This document shows, piece after piece, positions 1 through 12,206 of a DNA stretch of 64,000 nt. This stretch comes from Cymodocea nodosa (lineage: Eukaryota; Streptophyta; Magnoliopsida; Alismatales; Cymodoceaceae): NCBI GenBank assembly GCA_036874045.1, contig CM072343.1, positions 5,538,001 through 5,602,000 of the forward strand, given 5' to 3'. Below the pieces are notes generated by a model, which made no database searches, was not told the origin of the DNA, and saw nothing but the letters and a program-made list of their open reading frames with translations. The position numbers and the translations under genes were made by a program. Position 1 is the first letter of the stretch. Every line of letters begins with the position of its first letter.

Positions 1-61
1 TTTCAGAAAATATTGAAAATACACAATTCACCCCCCTCTTGTGTAGCCATACGATCCTACA
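1..61 (+). mobile_element. 3' tail of a Copia-1-family LTR
   Basis: The first 61 bases match the end of the two Copia-1 LTRs (32730-32789 and 48515-48577), including GTGTAGCCATACGATCCTAC and the terminal CA. The rest lies outside the window, so this is either a solo LTR or the edge of an element extending leftwards. It cuts into Athila-type LTR sequence; the five bases that follow, GAATT (62-66), are the candidate target-site duplication, and the uninterrupted relative near 12790 also has GAATT at that point. Confidence 0.85.
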
Positions 62-2566
62 GAATTCCTACATGATACGTGCAATCATGGTTTTCCTTCG
101 AATTTCCTATTTCTACAACTGCTATAGTGACATATTAGAAAATAAATGGTTTGTGGAGTTAGTGTAACTTAATGGACTTACTTCGTTGATTTAACTATAA
201 AACACATGCAATAAAGAAATAACGAGTTCAGATATTTCAGATACTTACAAACCTAACTATCTAATGCTCAGACACATTTCGGATAGTTACTAGGTAACTT
301 ACCAAACATTCACTTAAGTCATGCATTAAGGTTACAACACATGTACTCTAGGAAATAATAAAATATTCTTTAATCATTTAAAACATAACTGTCCAATACA
401 TGCAATATAACTCTCCCAAATAACAGAAAATTTGGATACTTAGGAATTTCAAAGTTTGTAATTCACCAATAGTTTAGAAATATACTTTATTAACATTAAT
501 TTCCTAAAATTATGTAGATTCTTTCATTAAAGCATATAATAGTGCAATTATAACATAATGACTTAATTCTCATATGATAAACTAAATATTATGTAATTAA
601 CCATCATTTAACCGTTAATATTATGCACTTTTTCATTCTAAACATTTCCCTCATACTTAACTTTTGCTAGTCCCTTAGCAAACTACTAAGATTTAACTAG
701 TTGGTCTTTCTAAAGTGTTAGAATTAATTTTTCATTTTGTATCTTCAAAATACATAGATTAGATTAATATAAAGATATTTTGTATTTTTCAGTAATCTAT
801 TTTACATTGTTTTCTCCTATTCAACCTATAAATATATTTAAACATATGTAAATTACATACAAAATATATTGGCATCACTTAGATGGTAATTATATTATCA
901 TTTTTTCTTTTCAAACATTTGGTATCTTTAATTTTCCAATATGATTTCCAGAATAAACTTCAACTACATACAAATCAAAATACAATCCAACTCAATATGA
1001 TTAAAACACAAAGAATAATGAATTGTATCTCAAATAAACAACTTTAAAAGTCTAATCTAGATTCATACTTCAGTAATCTTAGATAATAGAAAATATACTC
1101 GATTCAAAAGATATTTGTATTTCATAAAACACATTTATCTCTTTAGAATAGTATATGCATATGTGTACTTTAAAAGTTAATTTGAAAAGCTTGAATCATA
1201 CAAGAGCTTTCTAGTGTACCCATGTATCGAGCTTTCAGTCAACAATTTCAAATCTGATCAAGATCTTAGGTTGCCAGATTTAAAGAGTCCTTTTTTAGGT
1301 CAACAATCCTTACATACCTATCTGCTCAAGTACAAAAGACTCATGATCAAATAAATCAATAAACTCTCAAAGTTTTTCTCTTTTTTTCCTCTTTTTTTCT
1401 TTTCAACACAGTATATATACGTATTTCATTAATACAGATGCAATAAAACACAAATCTCATATAGTCTTACTTCCATAATTTACTAAAAACATGAATCCAT
1501 ATCAACAAGCTCATACTTTTTCTGTAGTTTAATAAGATTTACACATAAATCATTCTACAAGTTTAATCAATCAAATTAAATGTATCCTTGATCATATGTA
1601 TTTCATTTAATCCAAAAATCAACATTTCAGCTCTTTTAGGATTTCAAATAATTTACTGAGTTTCAGTTAAGCATTCTAATTTCTTTTTTTAAAATCGTGA
1701 AACTGTTAAACTCATAAAATTCAGCAAAAACATAAGATACTATATCTAGATTTGTATTAATAGTAAAACTTTGTAGCATCTTATATACGATTCTAAATAT
1801 AACATTCAAGTAGTTACAGTTCTTAAAAATTTTACAGTTTGAATTATTGGATAGTTACAGGAAATTCATAACAAAATTTCAATTTCCACAAAAATTTGCA
1901 ACACAATCCTAGTTCCTCTAATTAACAAAATTACTTGGCTTTTAATCTAATTACCTCCCCCCATACCTACATTTTGCATTGTCCTCCATGTAAAAGATTT
2001 TATAGTAAATACAATAAATGTTAGCAGTCATGAATATTGTTTCATTGACTTAGCACCTAACTCAACGAACTTAATTCATTGAGTTAATGAATAACTCCAT
2101 GAACTGAGTTTAGATGTAAATTCAAGATAAGTAATCAATTACATACCTTGTTCTTATGTATCTCCTTCAATATCTTCTGACTTTTAATTCTAAAATACTT
2201 TTCATTCACAAATAAAAGCAGAATATATAACAAAATAACATCTAACAACAAAACATAAAATGTTAAATCAGTATCTTATGTGGAACCAAGGCTCCTATGC
2301 CTTTGGTTGCTCACAAGCAAGCCAGTTGGTTTCCCAGAATAGATACCAACAAACTGTACTGATTTTTTTTTTTTCTTTTCTTTTTCTTATAAAATAAAAC
2401 TAAAACTAAAAATTTTCTTTCCTTTTTTTCTAAATATTAATGCAAATTACACACAATATTTAAAGTACAAAATTACAGTTTAAGAACATAATTGAAAAGT
2501 AGTAACAAATGGAATAAACGTGTTAGTCCAAGCAAACTTTTTAGGTATAATTCTTCTTGCTACAAT
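62..2566 (-). mobile_element. Inverted 3' portion of an Athila-type element (arm C)
   Basis: The reverse complement follows E1 from about 10290 to 12790 with many substitutions and small indels. On the minus strand it holds the last codons of the F-box gene, the long non-coding 3' region, a purine-rich tract (645-660) and the first 583 bases of the LTR (644 down to 62), where the Copia LTR interrupts it. Shared landmarks include CTTGCTTGTGAGC (E1 10525) and the TATGGGGGGAGGTAATT-like tract. Together with E1 it forms an inverted repeat whose loop contains the Harbinger element and Gag. Confidence 0.85.
2480..2566 (-). pseudogene. C-terminal remnant of the captured F-box gene
   Basis: Read on the minus strand, this stretch matches the last 25 or so codons of the F-box gene at 9231-10370, ending at the same TAA stop (2480-2482). 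Homology fades at about 2566, so the upstream part of this copy is missing. It is the second of three copies of the captured gene and shows that the capture predates the copies seen here. Confidence 0.75.
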
Positions 2567-4290
2567 TTCTCACAGATGATTTTGTCTACATGTAATGGAT
2601 TTAGTTTTCAATGCTTAAATTCTAGTGAAAATGACCAACAATAAGAAATAGTCCTTTAGATTTCCACATAAATACTTACCTTCATAAAGACTAACCAAGA
2701 GTTCTTAGAAACTCTCTTCCTGTAATGTTTTCCTATTGACTTTTTCTCCTTCCTGTAATCATAGTAAGATTAGGTAACAATTGCATTAGAAAATCCCTTT
2801 CGTAATGGTCAAATAAGACTAATTTAAACGAAGAAGGAACTGTTAAAAGCATGTCCTTGTTAAACATTATCTTTTCACTAACATCGATCTTTAGCAATAG
2901 CACCACAAATACATTTAGAAACATCTTTGCATGAATTTAACTCATCCTATAATAAACCTATATATATGATGGTTTACATCCCTATATATATATATAACAT
3001 TTAGTAGACATTAACCATCAATAACAAAAACAGCAATGGATATAACCAATGAACCGTAACTATCAATAACTAACTGGTAACAAAGTTCGATACTTAAATT
3101 TACGATATCCCCCTTCGGTCTCTCCTATCATCTATGATTTACATTGGTAACATCCATCCACTATTGTTAATCGCATTTTAAACTTGATTTCTATTTAATA
3201 GATATTGCTTTTTATGGTAGATATTTTTGTTTAATGAATATTGCATTCCAACATTGTTAATGTCCATGATAATTACATCACTTTCTATACTGCTAATAAA
3301 CGCAACAGATTTATTTGAAAATCTTTATAATGAACTACAAGAAATCATAATTAGTTGATCTAATAAAATACTTCAAGATATAGAAGGAGAAAAACAGATA
3401 TGTATTCTATAGAGTAACCATAATCAGTCCATGACTTTTCTATGCTCAATGGCTTCACTTTATGGTGATTAGAAGCAGACATCTAATCAGCAATATTGTC
3501 TTTTCTAGTAGTGATTAAGACTTTGCTTCCATTTGCACCACTGTTCAGTAATGTTGAATTTGTGGTAGGTGTGAACAATTGAGGCACATGCTATAGACAT
3601 TATAATTCCTATTGTACTTATACTCTTAACTGTTTGACAAATCCAGGACAAGAATACATGGACATTATAATATCCAACAAATTATGGATATCATGTTCAT
3701 GCCAAAATACTGATAATGCATGAGCAATTGATGGTGCTATTTTTTTGTGAATTTGAAATATTTCAGTTCTCCTAATTTCTGAAAGCTACCTTGCACAGGT
3801 AATCAGTAAATTTTCAATGGATTCTTTTACTTATATATCTTTCAACATTTGTAATTTCTCACAGATCATTTTGTCTGCGTCCTTATACACCACTTAAAAG
3901 TGATTTTTCAGTATCAGACATGCAAGTAATTCAATATTTTTACATGTTAATGTAATTATATTTAGTTTTTTATGATGGTAATGTTGAAAACTAACTATCT
4001 TATTGACTATGGTGTTGTTTTTGGTCATTCCAGGAATAGAGTAGAATATTTCTTAGAATGGAAGTACAAATAGTCCACTTCCCTCTATTTTGTAATGTTT
4101 TGTTCGTGCATTGTTAATATTGGAGTTGCCAAATATTTGCTTTTGCATGTTAATATTACAACCCTAGAATCAATTGTTACTTGTTCTTTTCTATTAATCT
4201 ATTTCACTTGAATGCTTGACATTATGTTTCTCTATCAATCTTAATTACTTGTGAGGTATTTTAATTATGCAAAGAATACATTTGTAGACA
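2567..4290. other. Unassigned AT-rich interval
   Basis: No credible gene is visible. A TATATATATATA run lies near 2985-2996. A motif of about 27 bases (AATTTCTCACAGATGATTTT and following) occurs at about 2565 and again, slightly altered, at about 3852. The segment from about 4011 (GGTGTTGTTTTTGGTCATTC) looks like the terminus of a plant DNA transposon, but it does not match the right-hand terminal repeat of the Harbinger element and is not assigned to it. Confidence 0.5.
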
Positions 4291-5332
4291 ATGGCAGAAA
4301 GCAATGGTCATGGAAAGAAGACTACATCAAGGAAAAATTTCACATGGGGTCAGAAAGATGATAAAATGATCTTAAATCTTCTTTGTGATACTATTAATCA
4401 AGGAAATGCCAAAACACCTAATGGCAAGACTAGAGCAGACATATGGATTGAAGTAATCAAAGCTTACAATTTGAAAACAAATGCTGGGTTAGAGAAAAGA
4501 AACATTGATATTCATCTAAAGACTTGGCGGCAAATGTATAAAAATTATAGCAAGATTGCCAAGCAAAGTGAATGGGGATGGGACTATATAAATGGTCATA
4601 CATCTGTACCTAATGAAATATGGGAAGAATTTGTGAAGGTGACTTTAATTATTATGATGCATATGTTTCTCTCTTATTTTATATATACTTTATTTTGTAC
4701 TCATTATATTTCTTCTTCATTTGTAGAGTCATCCTGAATGTGCCACCTTGAAAGGAAAGTCATGTACAATATATGAGTAGTTGAAGTTAATTTTTAAGAC
4801 AAGTGTTGCTAGAGGAGGAACAAGTGCAATACCTATGGACTTCTATGAGTCTGAAGATGTTAATTTAAATGATGACATATCTCTATCCAGTAACTTCAAT
4901 AACATCACGTGTCCAATACCATCTAGTGATGATATGTCAACACCACCCTCACAAAAATTGGATTCTAAAAAGAAGCGCTCACGAGCTCATCCTCATGTAG
5001 AATCATCTGAGAAGATGGCAGCATCAGTTAGGGATATGGAAATAGACATGAAAGAATTTTTATAGGAATATAAAGAGTGTAATAGAACTAGAATGCAGAT
5101 AATGGAGCGTATTGCCAAAGCTGAGGAAGAAAGAAATGGATTCTTAAGACTCCAACACAATGAAGAAAGAAATGAATTAGACATTATTCCATCATTGCTT
5201 GAACTAAGTGAGCTAAATGAAGATGAAGTATATAATGCAATGATGTTATTAGAAAATCATCAAAAACGAAGAATATTTTTAGGTTTACCTCAGGACATGA
5301 GACTTACTTGGTTAAGACATAATATGAAATGA
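4291..5332 (+). pseudogene. Harbinger ORF1, Myb/SANT-like DNA-binding protein (two nonsense codons)
   Basis: In PIF/Harbinger transposons this partner protein binds the terminal repeats and helps bring the transposase to the nucleus. Exon 1 (4291-4638, 116 codons) has the Myb/SANT-like pattern: W-x-Q-x-D, later IWIEV, HLKTWRQMYKNY and GWDY. An intron with GT at 4639 and AG at 4725-4726 is inferred because the domain continues in frame from SHPECATLKGKS at 4727. The C-terminal half is charged, with a basic KKKRSR stretch and an acidic coiled tail ending LRHNMK. In-frame TAG codons at 4778 and 5063 break the ORF, but the frame never shifts. The decay is therefore by point mutation only. Confidence 0.75.
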
Positions 5333-5600
5333 AGAATGTTGTTGATGTTAGGCAGTAAACATTGTTATTAAGGCCTTGATATTATTACGAATGTTGTTGG
5401 TGGTATTATGTTGTTGAATGTTATGTATGTTGTTGATATTGATGATGTACAAGATAATGTTTCATGTTATTTAATGTTATGTATGTTGACGAAGTACCGG
5501 ATATTTTTATTATGTTCTAATGTAGATTGTTATTGTCATTATCTGATGTAAATATTATTGTCTATCTGGTTTTTTTTGTAGGTATTTTTACTTACTACAA

Positions 5601-7016
5601 ATGGACACAAATGCGAACATGAAACTTTTGAAAGCGCTTATGGAAGAGGAAGAGGCAGAACAAGAACAAATACTCTTATATCTGATGAATGCATGGAAAT
5701 TCATAACTACTTTTGCAAGTGGTGCGAATTATGTTGCAAGGAGTACTTCTAGAATATATAGTAAAGAAGGACAAAAATACATTACTACGTTATTAAATCC
5801 ATCTTTACCTACTCAAGTATATAATTACAGGAAAATTTATAGAATGAATCAACATGTATTCTTCCACTTTTGTAGTTTTTTGAGACGTGAAGGAGTAGTG
5901 CAAGATAGTAGATGTATGAATGTGGAAGAAAAGGTGGCAATATTTTTAGTTACAATTGGACAAAATCAAAGATATGGTGTAAGTACTGAACGCTTTCGTC
6001 GATCTGATTGGACAATTAATACATACTTCAATGAAATGTTGAATGGAATTTTAAAAGTAGGATATAAACTATTAGCTAAGCAAGAATCATCAACACCAGC
6101 ACAAATTCAAAATGATCGACATGTTTATCCTTATTTCAAGGTGAGTTAATGTTATATTTGAATGTCTTCTTTACTATTTAGTGGTCTTTATTATGTATAT
6201 TATTTTTTCTTTTAGGATTGCATTGGAGCAATTGATGGTACTCATGTCAAAGCTACAATTTATGGTGAAGAAACTACACGTTGGAGGAATAGAAAAGGTG
6301 AATTATCACAAAATGTATTAGCAGCATATAATTTTGATATGGAAATTGTTTATGTTCTTAGTGGATGGGAAAGATCAGTAGCTGATGATCATATTCTTCA
6401 TGATACACTTTTTCGATGTAATGCTTTTAGGGTTCCATCAGGTATGATACTAATAAAAATAATGTGAATACTTATGTATAGTAGAAATTTTAGAATTAAT
6501 GTTTCTAACATTATATTCAAAACTTCTGTATAAATTATAGGTAAATATTACTTGGGAGATGTTGGTTTTCCTAATAGGCCAGAATTTATTGTACCATTTC
6601 GAGGTGTAAGATATCACTTGAATGATTATAATGCTAATAGACTTCCAATAAATGCAATTGAAAATTTCAATTATAGGCATTCATAGTTAAGGACAGTAAT
6701 TGAACGTACATTTGGAATAATCAAACATCGATTCTCAATTTTACGAGGTTATATGCCATTTCCTTTTGAAACACAAGGAAATATTGTATTGGCATGTTTT
6801 TTAGTTTACAATTTTATTCGGAAAGCAGATAAAATAGATTTACTTGAAGATGAGCAAGAAGAATTACAAGGAATGCTAGATGATAATGTTCAACAAACTT
6901 TTATAGAAGAAGCTACATCTGCTACTGTTGAATCAAGTCAGGATTATAGAAAGCAAATTGCTAATACAATACATGCCAATATTATGAGAGATATGTGGAA
7001 CAATAGAGAGATGTGA
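5601..7016 (+). pseudogene. Harbinger transposase, DDE_Tnp_4 type (one nonsense codon)
   Basis: This is the catalytic nuclease that excises and inserts the element. Three exons are inferred: 5601-6140, 6216-6441 and 6541-7016, with GT...AG borders and preserved phase. Exon 1 holds the helix-turn-helix-like N-terminal domain (VFFHFCSFLRR and FRRSDWTINTYFNEML). All three catalytic acidic residues are visible: Asp in CIGAIDGTHV, Asp in YYLGDVGFPN and Glu in RTVIERTFGIIKHRF. A TAG at about 6685, just before that Glu motif, is the only nonsense codon. The C-terminus ends IMRDMWNNREM. The length of roughly 413 codons is normal for the family. Confidence 0.88.
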
Positions 7017-7319
7017 TATGTATTTTATGTTGTAACTATCTTGTATTATTTATGACAAATTTTCTTATTCTCTATCTTCCAAACATAAACAATAAATATT
7101 GAATCGAGTTAGTCTTCAATATTTTCTAATCTGTGAACAAGCATACATAGTTTACATTCTATAATTTTTCGTCATTTTCTATTACATGCACAAACACACG
7201 TTTTTCAAATTCTGTCATTTTCTGTTATGTGCACAAACACTCTGATTTTCTATAAATTTTTCGTTACTTTCTATTATTTTCCTTTCTGATGTTTTCCGTC
7301 ATTTTCTTTCTGACATTTT

Positions 7320-7342
7320 CTAGGTGCACAAACACCCCCTTA
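7320..7342 (+). repeat. Right terminal inverted repeat and TTA target site of the Harbinger element
   Basis: The end reads CTAGGTGCACAAACACCCCC followed by TTA. The GGGGGTGTTTG-type terminus and the 3-bp TTA target are characteristic of PIF/Harbinger. Immediately after it begins sequence shared with 56530-56560, which places the insertion upstream of the Gag promoter region of E1. Confidence 0.75.
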
Positions 7343-7484
7343 GTCACGAACTAAACTTTGTGAGTTTAGCAGTTATTGAAATTTGAAATTAGAAGTGAAA
7401 CATGTATCTATAAAAATAGGAACCATACTGCACGTTACAAGGCATGTTCTTGCAATGAGATTCATTTGCCTTATAGACGTGCAT

Positions 7485-7494
7485 TATAAATATA
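7485..7494 (+). promoter_or_regulatory. TATA box upstream of E1 Gag
   Basis: TATAAATATA lies about 180 bases before the Gag start. It is conserved in E2 (56659-56668), and inverted arm B breaks just there. GC-richer blocks upstream (GCACGTTACAAG, GTTCTTGCAA) are also conserved. About 120 bases downstream, CTGGTATGTAAT resembles a splice donor, so a short 5'-UTR intron is possible. Confidence 0.45.
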
Positions 7495-7671
7495 GAACGA
7501 AATGTTATTTACGAGCTACCAGCACTTGAGGAAAGAAAAGAAAATTCATTGGGGGAACTGGAAGGAGAAGCAGTTGATTCAACTTCATCCATCAACAACT
7601 ATTTACTAAAAACAAAGTGTCAAACTGGTATGTAATTAATCTTCTACTATTTTACTTTATGTTAAGAGTTT

Positions 7672-8998
7672 ATGAGCACATGGATTCGTTCTCCTAGCAC
7701 TAAACGATTAGTAAGAACACCTACATAGGATTATTCAACACAGAGGCGTATTGAAATATTTTCTAAATTGGACTTTAACGAAATCCTTAAGGGTGTAGCT
7801 AACCTTTCTTTAAAAGAGAACGAAAATATAGCTACTCTAGTAGAAAAACCATTAGGGAAAATTCTGTATCCTGAATTAGTTGATGAACCTTCATGTATTC
7901 GATTGCTAAACTTTGAGGGAGATAGGTTTGAACTGAAATCTAATTATATTAGTCAATTGCCACACTTTCATGGATTAGAAAGAGAAGATGCCTATTATTT
8001 CCTTAGAGAATTTAATGAACTTTGTTAAATGATGAAAATGCCGAACATGAGTATTGATGCTATTAAACTTAGATATATCCCTTTTGCTTTAAAAGGCACA
8101 CCTAAGAAATGGTTTTATACTCTATCGCCTAATTCAATTTCTGCATGGATTGAATTTTGCTCTGTTTTTATGGAAAAATATTATCCAACACATCAAACGA
8201 TTAAAAAGAAAAAGGAAATATTAATGTGTAGCCAAAAATAAGGAGAATCATTCTAGAAATATTTTGAAAGATTTAAAGATTTATTGACTCAATGTCCCAC
8301 ATCATGCAATGAGTAAAGCACAATTAATAGGTATAATTTATGAAGGCATAGATGTTTCAACTAAATCTTTATTAGAATCTATTTGTCAAAATGGATTTTT
8401 AAAACTGTGTAATGAAGAAGCATGAGCATATTTAGAAAACTTTACAAAAAGAACTACATAATTGAAGCTATTACAGATAAAAAAATATTGCCAAGGGGAA
8501 TGCATGAAATAGATTCAAGCATTATGCTTGAAGTTGAATTAACTGAGTTAACAAAGAAAATAGAAGAGTTATCATTAAATCAAAAACTAGTAGAAAAGAA
8601 TGCAAACATTAATGATTTAGATATTATTTATGTTAGAAACTAGAAAGATAATTTTGGAAATTCTTATAACCCTAATTGGAGAAATCACCCGAATCTATCT
8701 TGGAGAAATAACAATTTTTAGGGAGGAGAAAATATAAATGACAAAAATATAAGTTATGAAGCATTAATTGAACAAGGATCTAGAATAGAGAAGTTAGAAA
8801 AGATAATTCAACAATTAAACAATCATCTAGATCTTGTATTTGGAAATGTTGTCATTCAAAATCAAAATATGAATAGAAATATACCCCATAGACAGAAGGA
8901 ATCAATAGAAGTTAGACCTACGGGAAGACTGCCAATGCAAGTAGTACCTAACCCTGTCAACAGAACTGCTAATGAAATTCATACATCCTATGGGAGGT
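7672..8998 (+). pseudogene. gag: Athila-type Gag (capsid domain), E1 copy
   Basis: This structural protein would form the cytoplasmic virus-like particle. The start ATG (7672) opens MSTWIRSPSTKR, followed by the retrotransposon-Gag capsid region: YFLREFNELC, KLRYIPFALKGTPKKWFYTL and FMEKYYPTHQTIKKKKEI. Further on are LTKKIEELSLNQKLVE and the Athila-like motif YNPNWRNHPNLSW. Comparison with E2 shows that the stops at about 7726 and 8026 each derive from a CA-codon, and that E1 also has a one-base insertion near 8298 and a small deletion near 8450. A TAG after IIYVRN (8641) is shared with E2. No CCHC knuckle is present in this ORF, which is unusual for an Athila Gag. Confidence 0.8.
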
Positions 8999-9115
8999 AA
9001 GATGAATGAAGCAATATAACTGAAGTAACTATGTATAATATAGTAAGTATAGAAAAATTTAAAAGAAAAATATATGTAAGTTTAATTATAGTTAGTAATA
9101 TCGTAGAGTTACTAC

Positions 9116-9168
9116 TTAACTCAACGAACTTAGTCCGTTGAGTTATGACCTAACTCCACGAGGATATG
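9116..9168 (+). repeat. AACTCAACGAA/TTCGTTGAGTT palindrome before the F-box gene
   Basis: AACTCAACGAACTTAGTCCG followed by TTGAGTTA forms an imperfect palindrome, with a further half-site ACTCCACGAGG. It lies 60-110 bases before the F-box start. Related palindromes occur at several other places in this family, which makes a shared regulatory or structural role possible. Confidence 0.5.
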
Positions 9169-9230
9169 TAAGTAGCTATGTTAATTTTATCTCTATTAAA
9201 TTTTTGTTTATGTATATAGAATCACAATAG

Positions 9231-10370
9231 ATGGAATTGATGAAATTACCACTAAATGCACTAAGGGAAGTACTGAGTAACTTATCAGCTAAAGATCTAT
9301 ACAGATTGTGTTGTGTATCAAAGGAAATTAAAGACTGTGTCAAAGAAAAATATTTTCATGGACTACAAGCTGCAAAAATGACTAAGATTAGAGATGTATT
9401 TTTATGGAAGTCATTTAATCGTAGTTCAATTAGCTATGAATATCTGAATATGGAAGAAAATGCTAGAATTCCACCCAATACATTAGAAGGAATAGATCAT
9501 ATTATGGGGATAGATGAATGATTAATTATTTACAGAACCAAACCAAGGTATGCAATTCTGTTACCCGATATTTTGATTAGAAATCCTATCACTAGAGAAG
9601 AATGGAATATAGGAAGGCCTAATAGATTTGAAGTACCAACTGAAAATTGTGGGTCAACTTTAACATTTTCTGATAAAAATTTGACCATTCCTGAAAAATT
9701 GTATTATTGGAGACCAACTAGAAATTGGGATGAAGATTTATGCTTAAGTGTGTATCATTTTCTGAATAAATCTTAGACTGAAAATACTATGATAAATCTA
9801 GGACAGAAAGCATTAATTAACAACATACATGTCATACTTGATGGATATATATATTTAGTGTCAGATATATCGGTTGCATTTAGATTTGATTTATACATAG
9901 TAAGCATAGACAATTATAATGATGACTTTATAGAAATATTGCCTATACCAAGTGATATAGCTAAACCACTATTTGTAGAATTTGATAAAATTCAATTAGG
10001 AATGTGGTATAATGAATATGGTGATCCTACTTTATGTCTAATAAGATGGTGGGATGAATTGAGGAAATTTCAAATATGGATTATGAAAGACCTAAATGAA
10101 TGGAAGTGGGAAGAAGAATATATTGAAATTGATGTAGAAATAAAAACAGCTACATTATCTTGGAATAGAAGAGGATCCCTTTCTACATTTCAATTCATTA
10201 ATCGAAATACACTTATATTTAGTATTGATAACATACTACAAGTTTACAAGTTAAAAAGGAAAATGGACTGCATTAAAACAGAATTAATAGCAAGAAGAAT
10301 TAGGCCTAAAAGGTTTGCTTGGACTGACATGTTTATTCCATTTATTACTACTTTTCAATCATGTTCTTAA
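9231..10370 (+). pseudogene. Captured F-box protein gene (F-box plus F-box-associated region), two nonsense codons
   Basis: F-box proteins are the substrate receptors of SCF ubiquitin ligases; the F-box binds the SKP1 adaptor. Codons 6-42 read as an F-box: LPLNALREVLSNL, then LYRLCCVSKEIKD. The remainder resembles the plant F-box-associated region, with DILIRNPITREEW, then LGMWYNEYGDPTL and SFNRSSISYEYL-type segments. The frame stays open over 380 codons except for TGA at 9519 (probably a former Trp) and TAG at 9774. There is no frameshift and no intron, so it may derive from a retro-copied mRNA. It lies wholly inside E1, between Gag and the LTR. The donor gene and targets cannot be told from the sequence. 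Confidence 0.8.
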
Positions 10371-12206
10371 ACTGTGATTTTGTACTTTTAATGTTGTGTG
10401 TATTCTGAATTTATTTTTAGAAAAGGAAGAAAAAATTTTAATTTTTGTTTTATTTTATAAAAAGAAAAAAACAAACAAAATATCAATCCAGTTTGTTAGT
10501 ATCTTTTCTAGGAAACCAATTGGCTTGCTTGTGAGCCACCAAAGGCATAGGAGCCTGGGTTCCACACAAGACACTGAATTAACAATTTATGTTTTGTTGT
10601 TAAGCTGTTATTTTGTTATATATTCTGCTTTTATTTGTAAATGAAAAGTTTTCAGAATCAAAAATCAGAAGATATTGAAGGAGATACAAAAGAACAAGGT
10701 ATGAAATTGATTACTTATCCTGAATTTAGATTTAAACTTAGTTCGTGGAGTTATTCATTAACTCAACGAATTAAGTTCGTTGAGTTAGGTGCTAAGTCAA
10801 CGAAACAATATTCATGCCTGCTAACATTTATTGTATTTACTATAAAATCTTTTACATTGAGGACAATGCAAAATGTAGGTATGGGGGGGAGGTAATTAGA
10901 TTAAAAGGCAAGTAATTTTGTTAATTAGAGGAATTAGAATGGTGCTGCAAAAGTTTTGTGGAAATTGAAAATTTTTTTATTTATGAATTTGCTGTAACTA
11001 TTCGATAATTGAGATTGTCAAATTTTTAAGAACTGTAACTACTTGAATGTTATATTTAGAATCTTATATAAGATGCTACAAAATTTTAATATTAATACAA
11101 ATCTAGATATAGTATCTTATGTTTTTGCTGAATTTTATGAATTTAACAATTTCACGATTTTAAAAAGAAATTAGAATGCTTAACTGAAATTCAGTAAATT
11201 ATCTGAAATCCTGAAAGAGCTGAAATGTTGATTTTTAGATTAAATGAAATACATATGATCAAGGATACATTTAATTTGATTGATTAAACTTATAGAATGA
11301 TTTATGTTTAAATCTTATTAAACTACAGAAAAAGTATGAGCTTATTGATATGGATTCATATTTTCAGTAAATAATAGAAGCAAGATTATATGAGATTTGT
11401 GTTTTATTACATCTGTATTAATGAAATACGTATATATACTATGTTGAAAAGAAAAAAAGAAGAAAAAAAGAGAAAAACTTTGAGAGTTTATTGACTTCTT
11501 TGATCACAAGTCTTTTGTACTTAAGCAGATAGGTATGTAAGGATTATTGACCTAAAAAAGGACTCTTTAAATCTGGCAACCTAAGATCCTAATCAAATCT
11601 GGGATTATTGACTGAAAGCTCGATACATGGGTACACTAGAAAGCTCTTGTACGATTCAAGCTTTTCAAATTAACTTTTAAAGTACAAATATGCATATACT
11701 ATTTTGAAAAGATAAAAGTGTTTTGTAAAATACAGATATCTTTTGAATCAAGTATATTTTCTGTTATCTAAGATTATTGAAGTATGAATCTAGATTAGAC
11801 TTTTGAAGTTGTTTATTGGAGATACAATTCATTATTCTACTTGTTTTAATTATATTGAATTGGATTGTGTTTTGATTCATATGTAGTTGAAATGTATTTT
11901 GGAAATCAAATTGGAAAATTCAGGAAACATATGTTTGAAAAGAAGAAAAAATGACAATATAATTAATACCTATGTGATGCTAATATATTTTGTATGTAAT
12001 TTACATATGTTTTAAATATATTTGCAGGTTGAAGAGGAGAAAACAATGTTGAAACAGATTACTAAAAAAGACAGAATATCTATATAGTAATCTAATTTAT
12101 GTATTCTAAAGATACAAAATGAAGAATGTATTCTATCACTTTAGAAAGACCAACTTGTTAGATCTTAGTTTGCTAAGGGACTAGCAAAATTTAAGTATGG
12201 GGGAAG
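10371..12206 (+). other. E1 non-coding 3' region with purine tract
   Basis: No ORF is supported. The stretch holds a conserved block around CTTGCTTGTGAGC (10525), palindromic AACTCAACGAATTAAG motifs (10735-10805), a G-rich tract GGTATGGGGGGGAGG (about 10880) and, at its end, GTATGGGGGAAG (12195-12206), which directly precedes the LTR and is taken as the polypurine tract for plus-strand priming. Copies occur at 645-2480 (inverted) and 58430-59496. Long non-coding 3' regions are normal for Athila elements. Confidence 0.65.

Larger units (their letters stand above)
4291..7342 (+). mobile_element. PIF/Harbinger DNA transposon
   Basis: Two genes typical of this superfamily lie in the same direction: a Myb/SANT-like DNA-binding ORF (4291-5332) and a DDE transposase (5601-7016). 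The right end is a terminal repeat that reads, reverse-complemented, GGGGGTGTTTGTGCACC and abuts the trinucleotide TTA (7340-7342), the usual target site. The subterminal motif GTGCACAAACAC recurs at about 7180, 7240 and 7325. Sequence after TTA resumes the E1 upstream region, so the transposon landed in E1. The left terminal repeat was not found, and the start given is only the start of the first gene. Confidence 0.85.

Noticed and set aside
4009-4060. Possible left terminus of the Harbinger element (GGTGTTGTTTTTGGTCATTC).
   Set aside because: It does not match the right-hand terminal repeat, and no TTA-flanked GGGGGTGTTTG sequence was found on this side.
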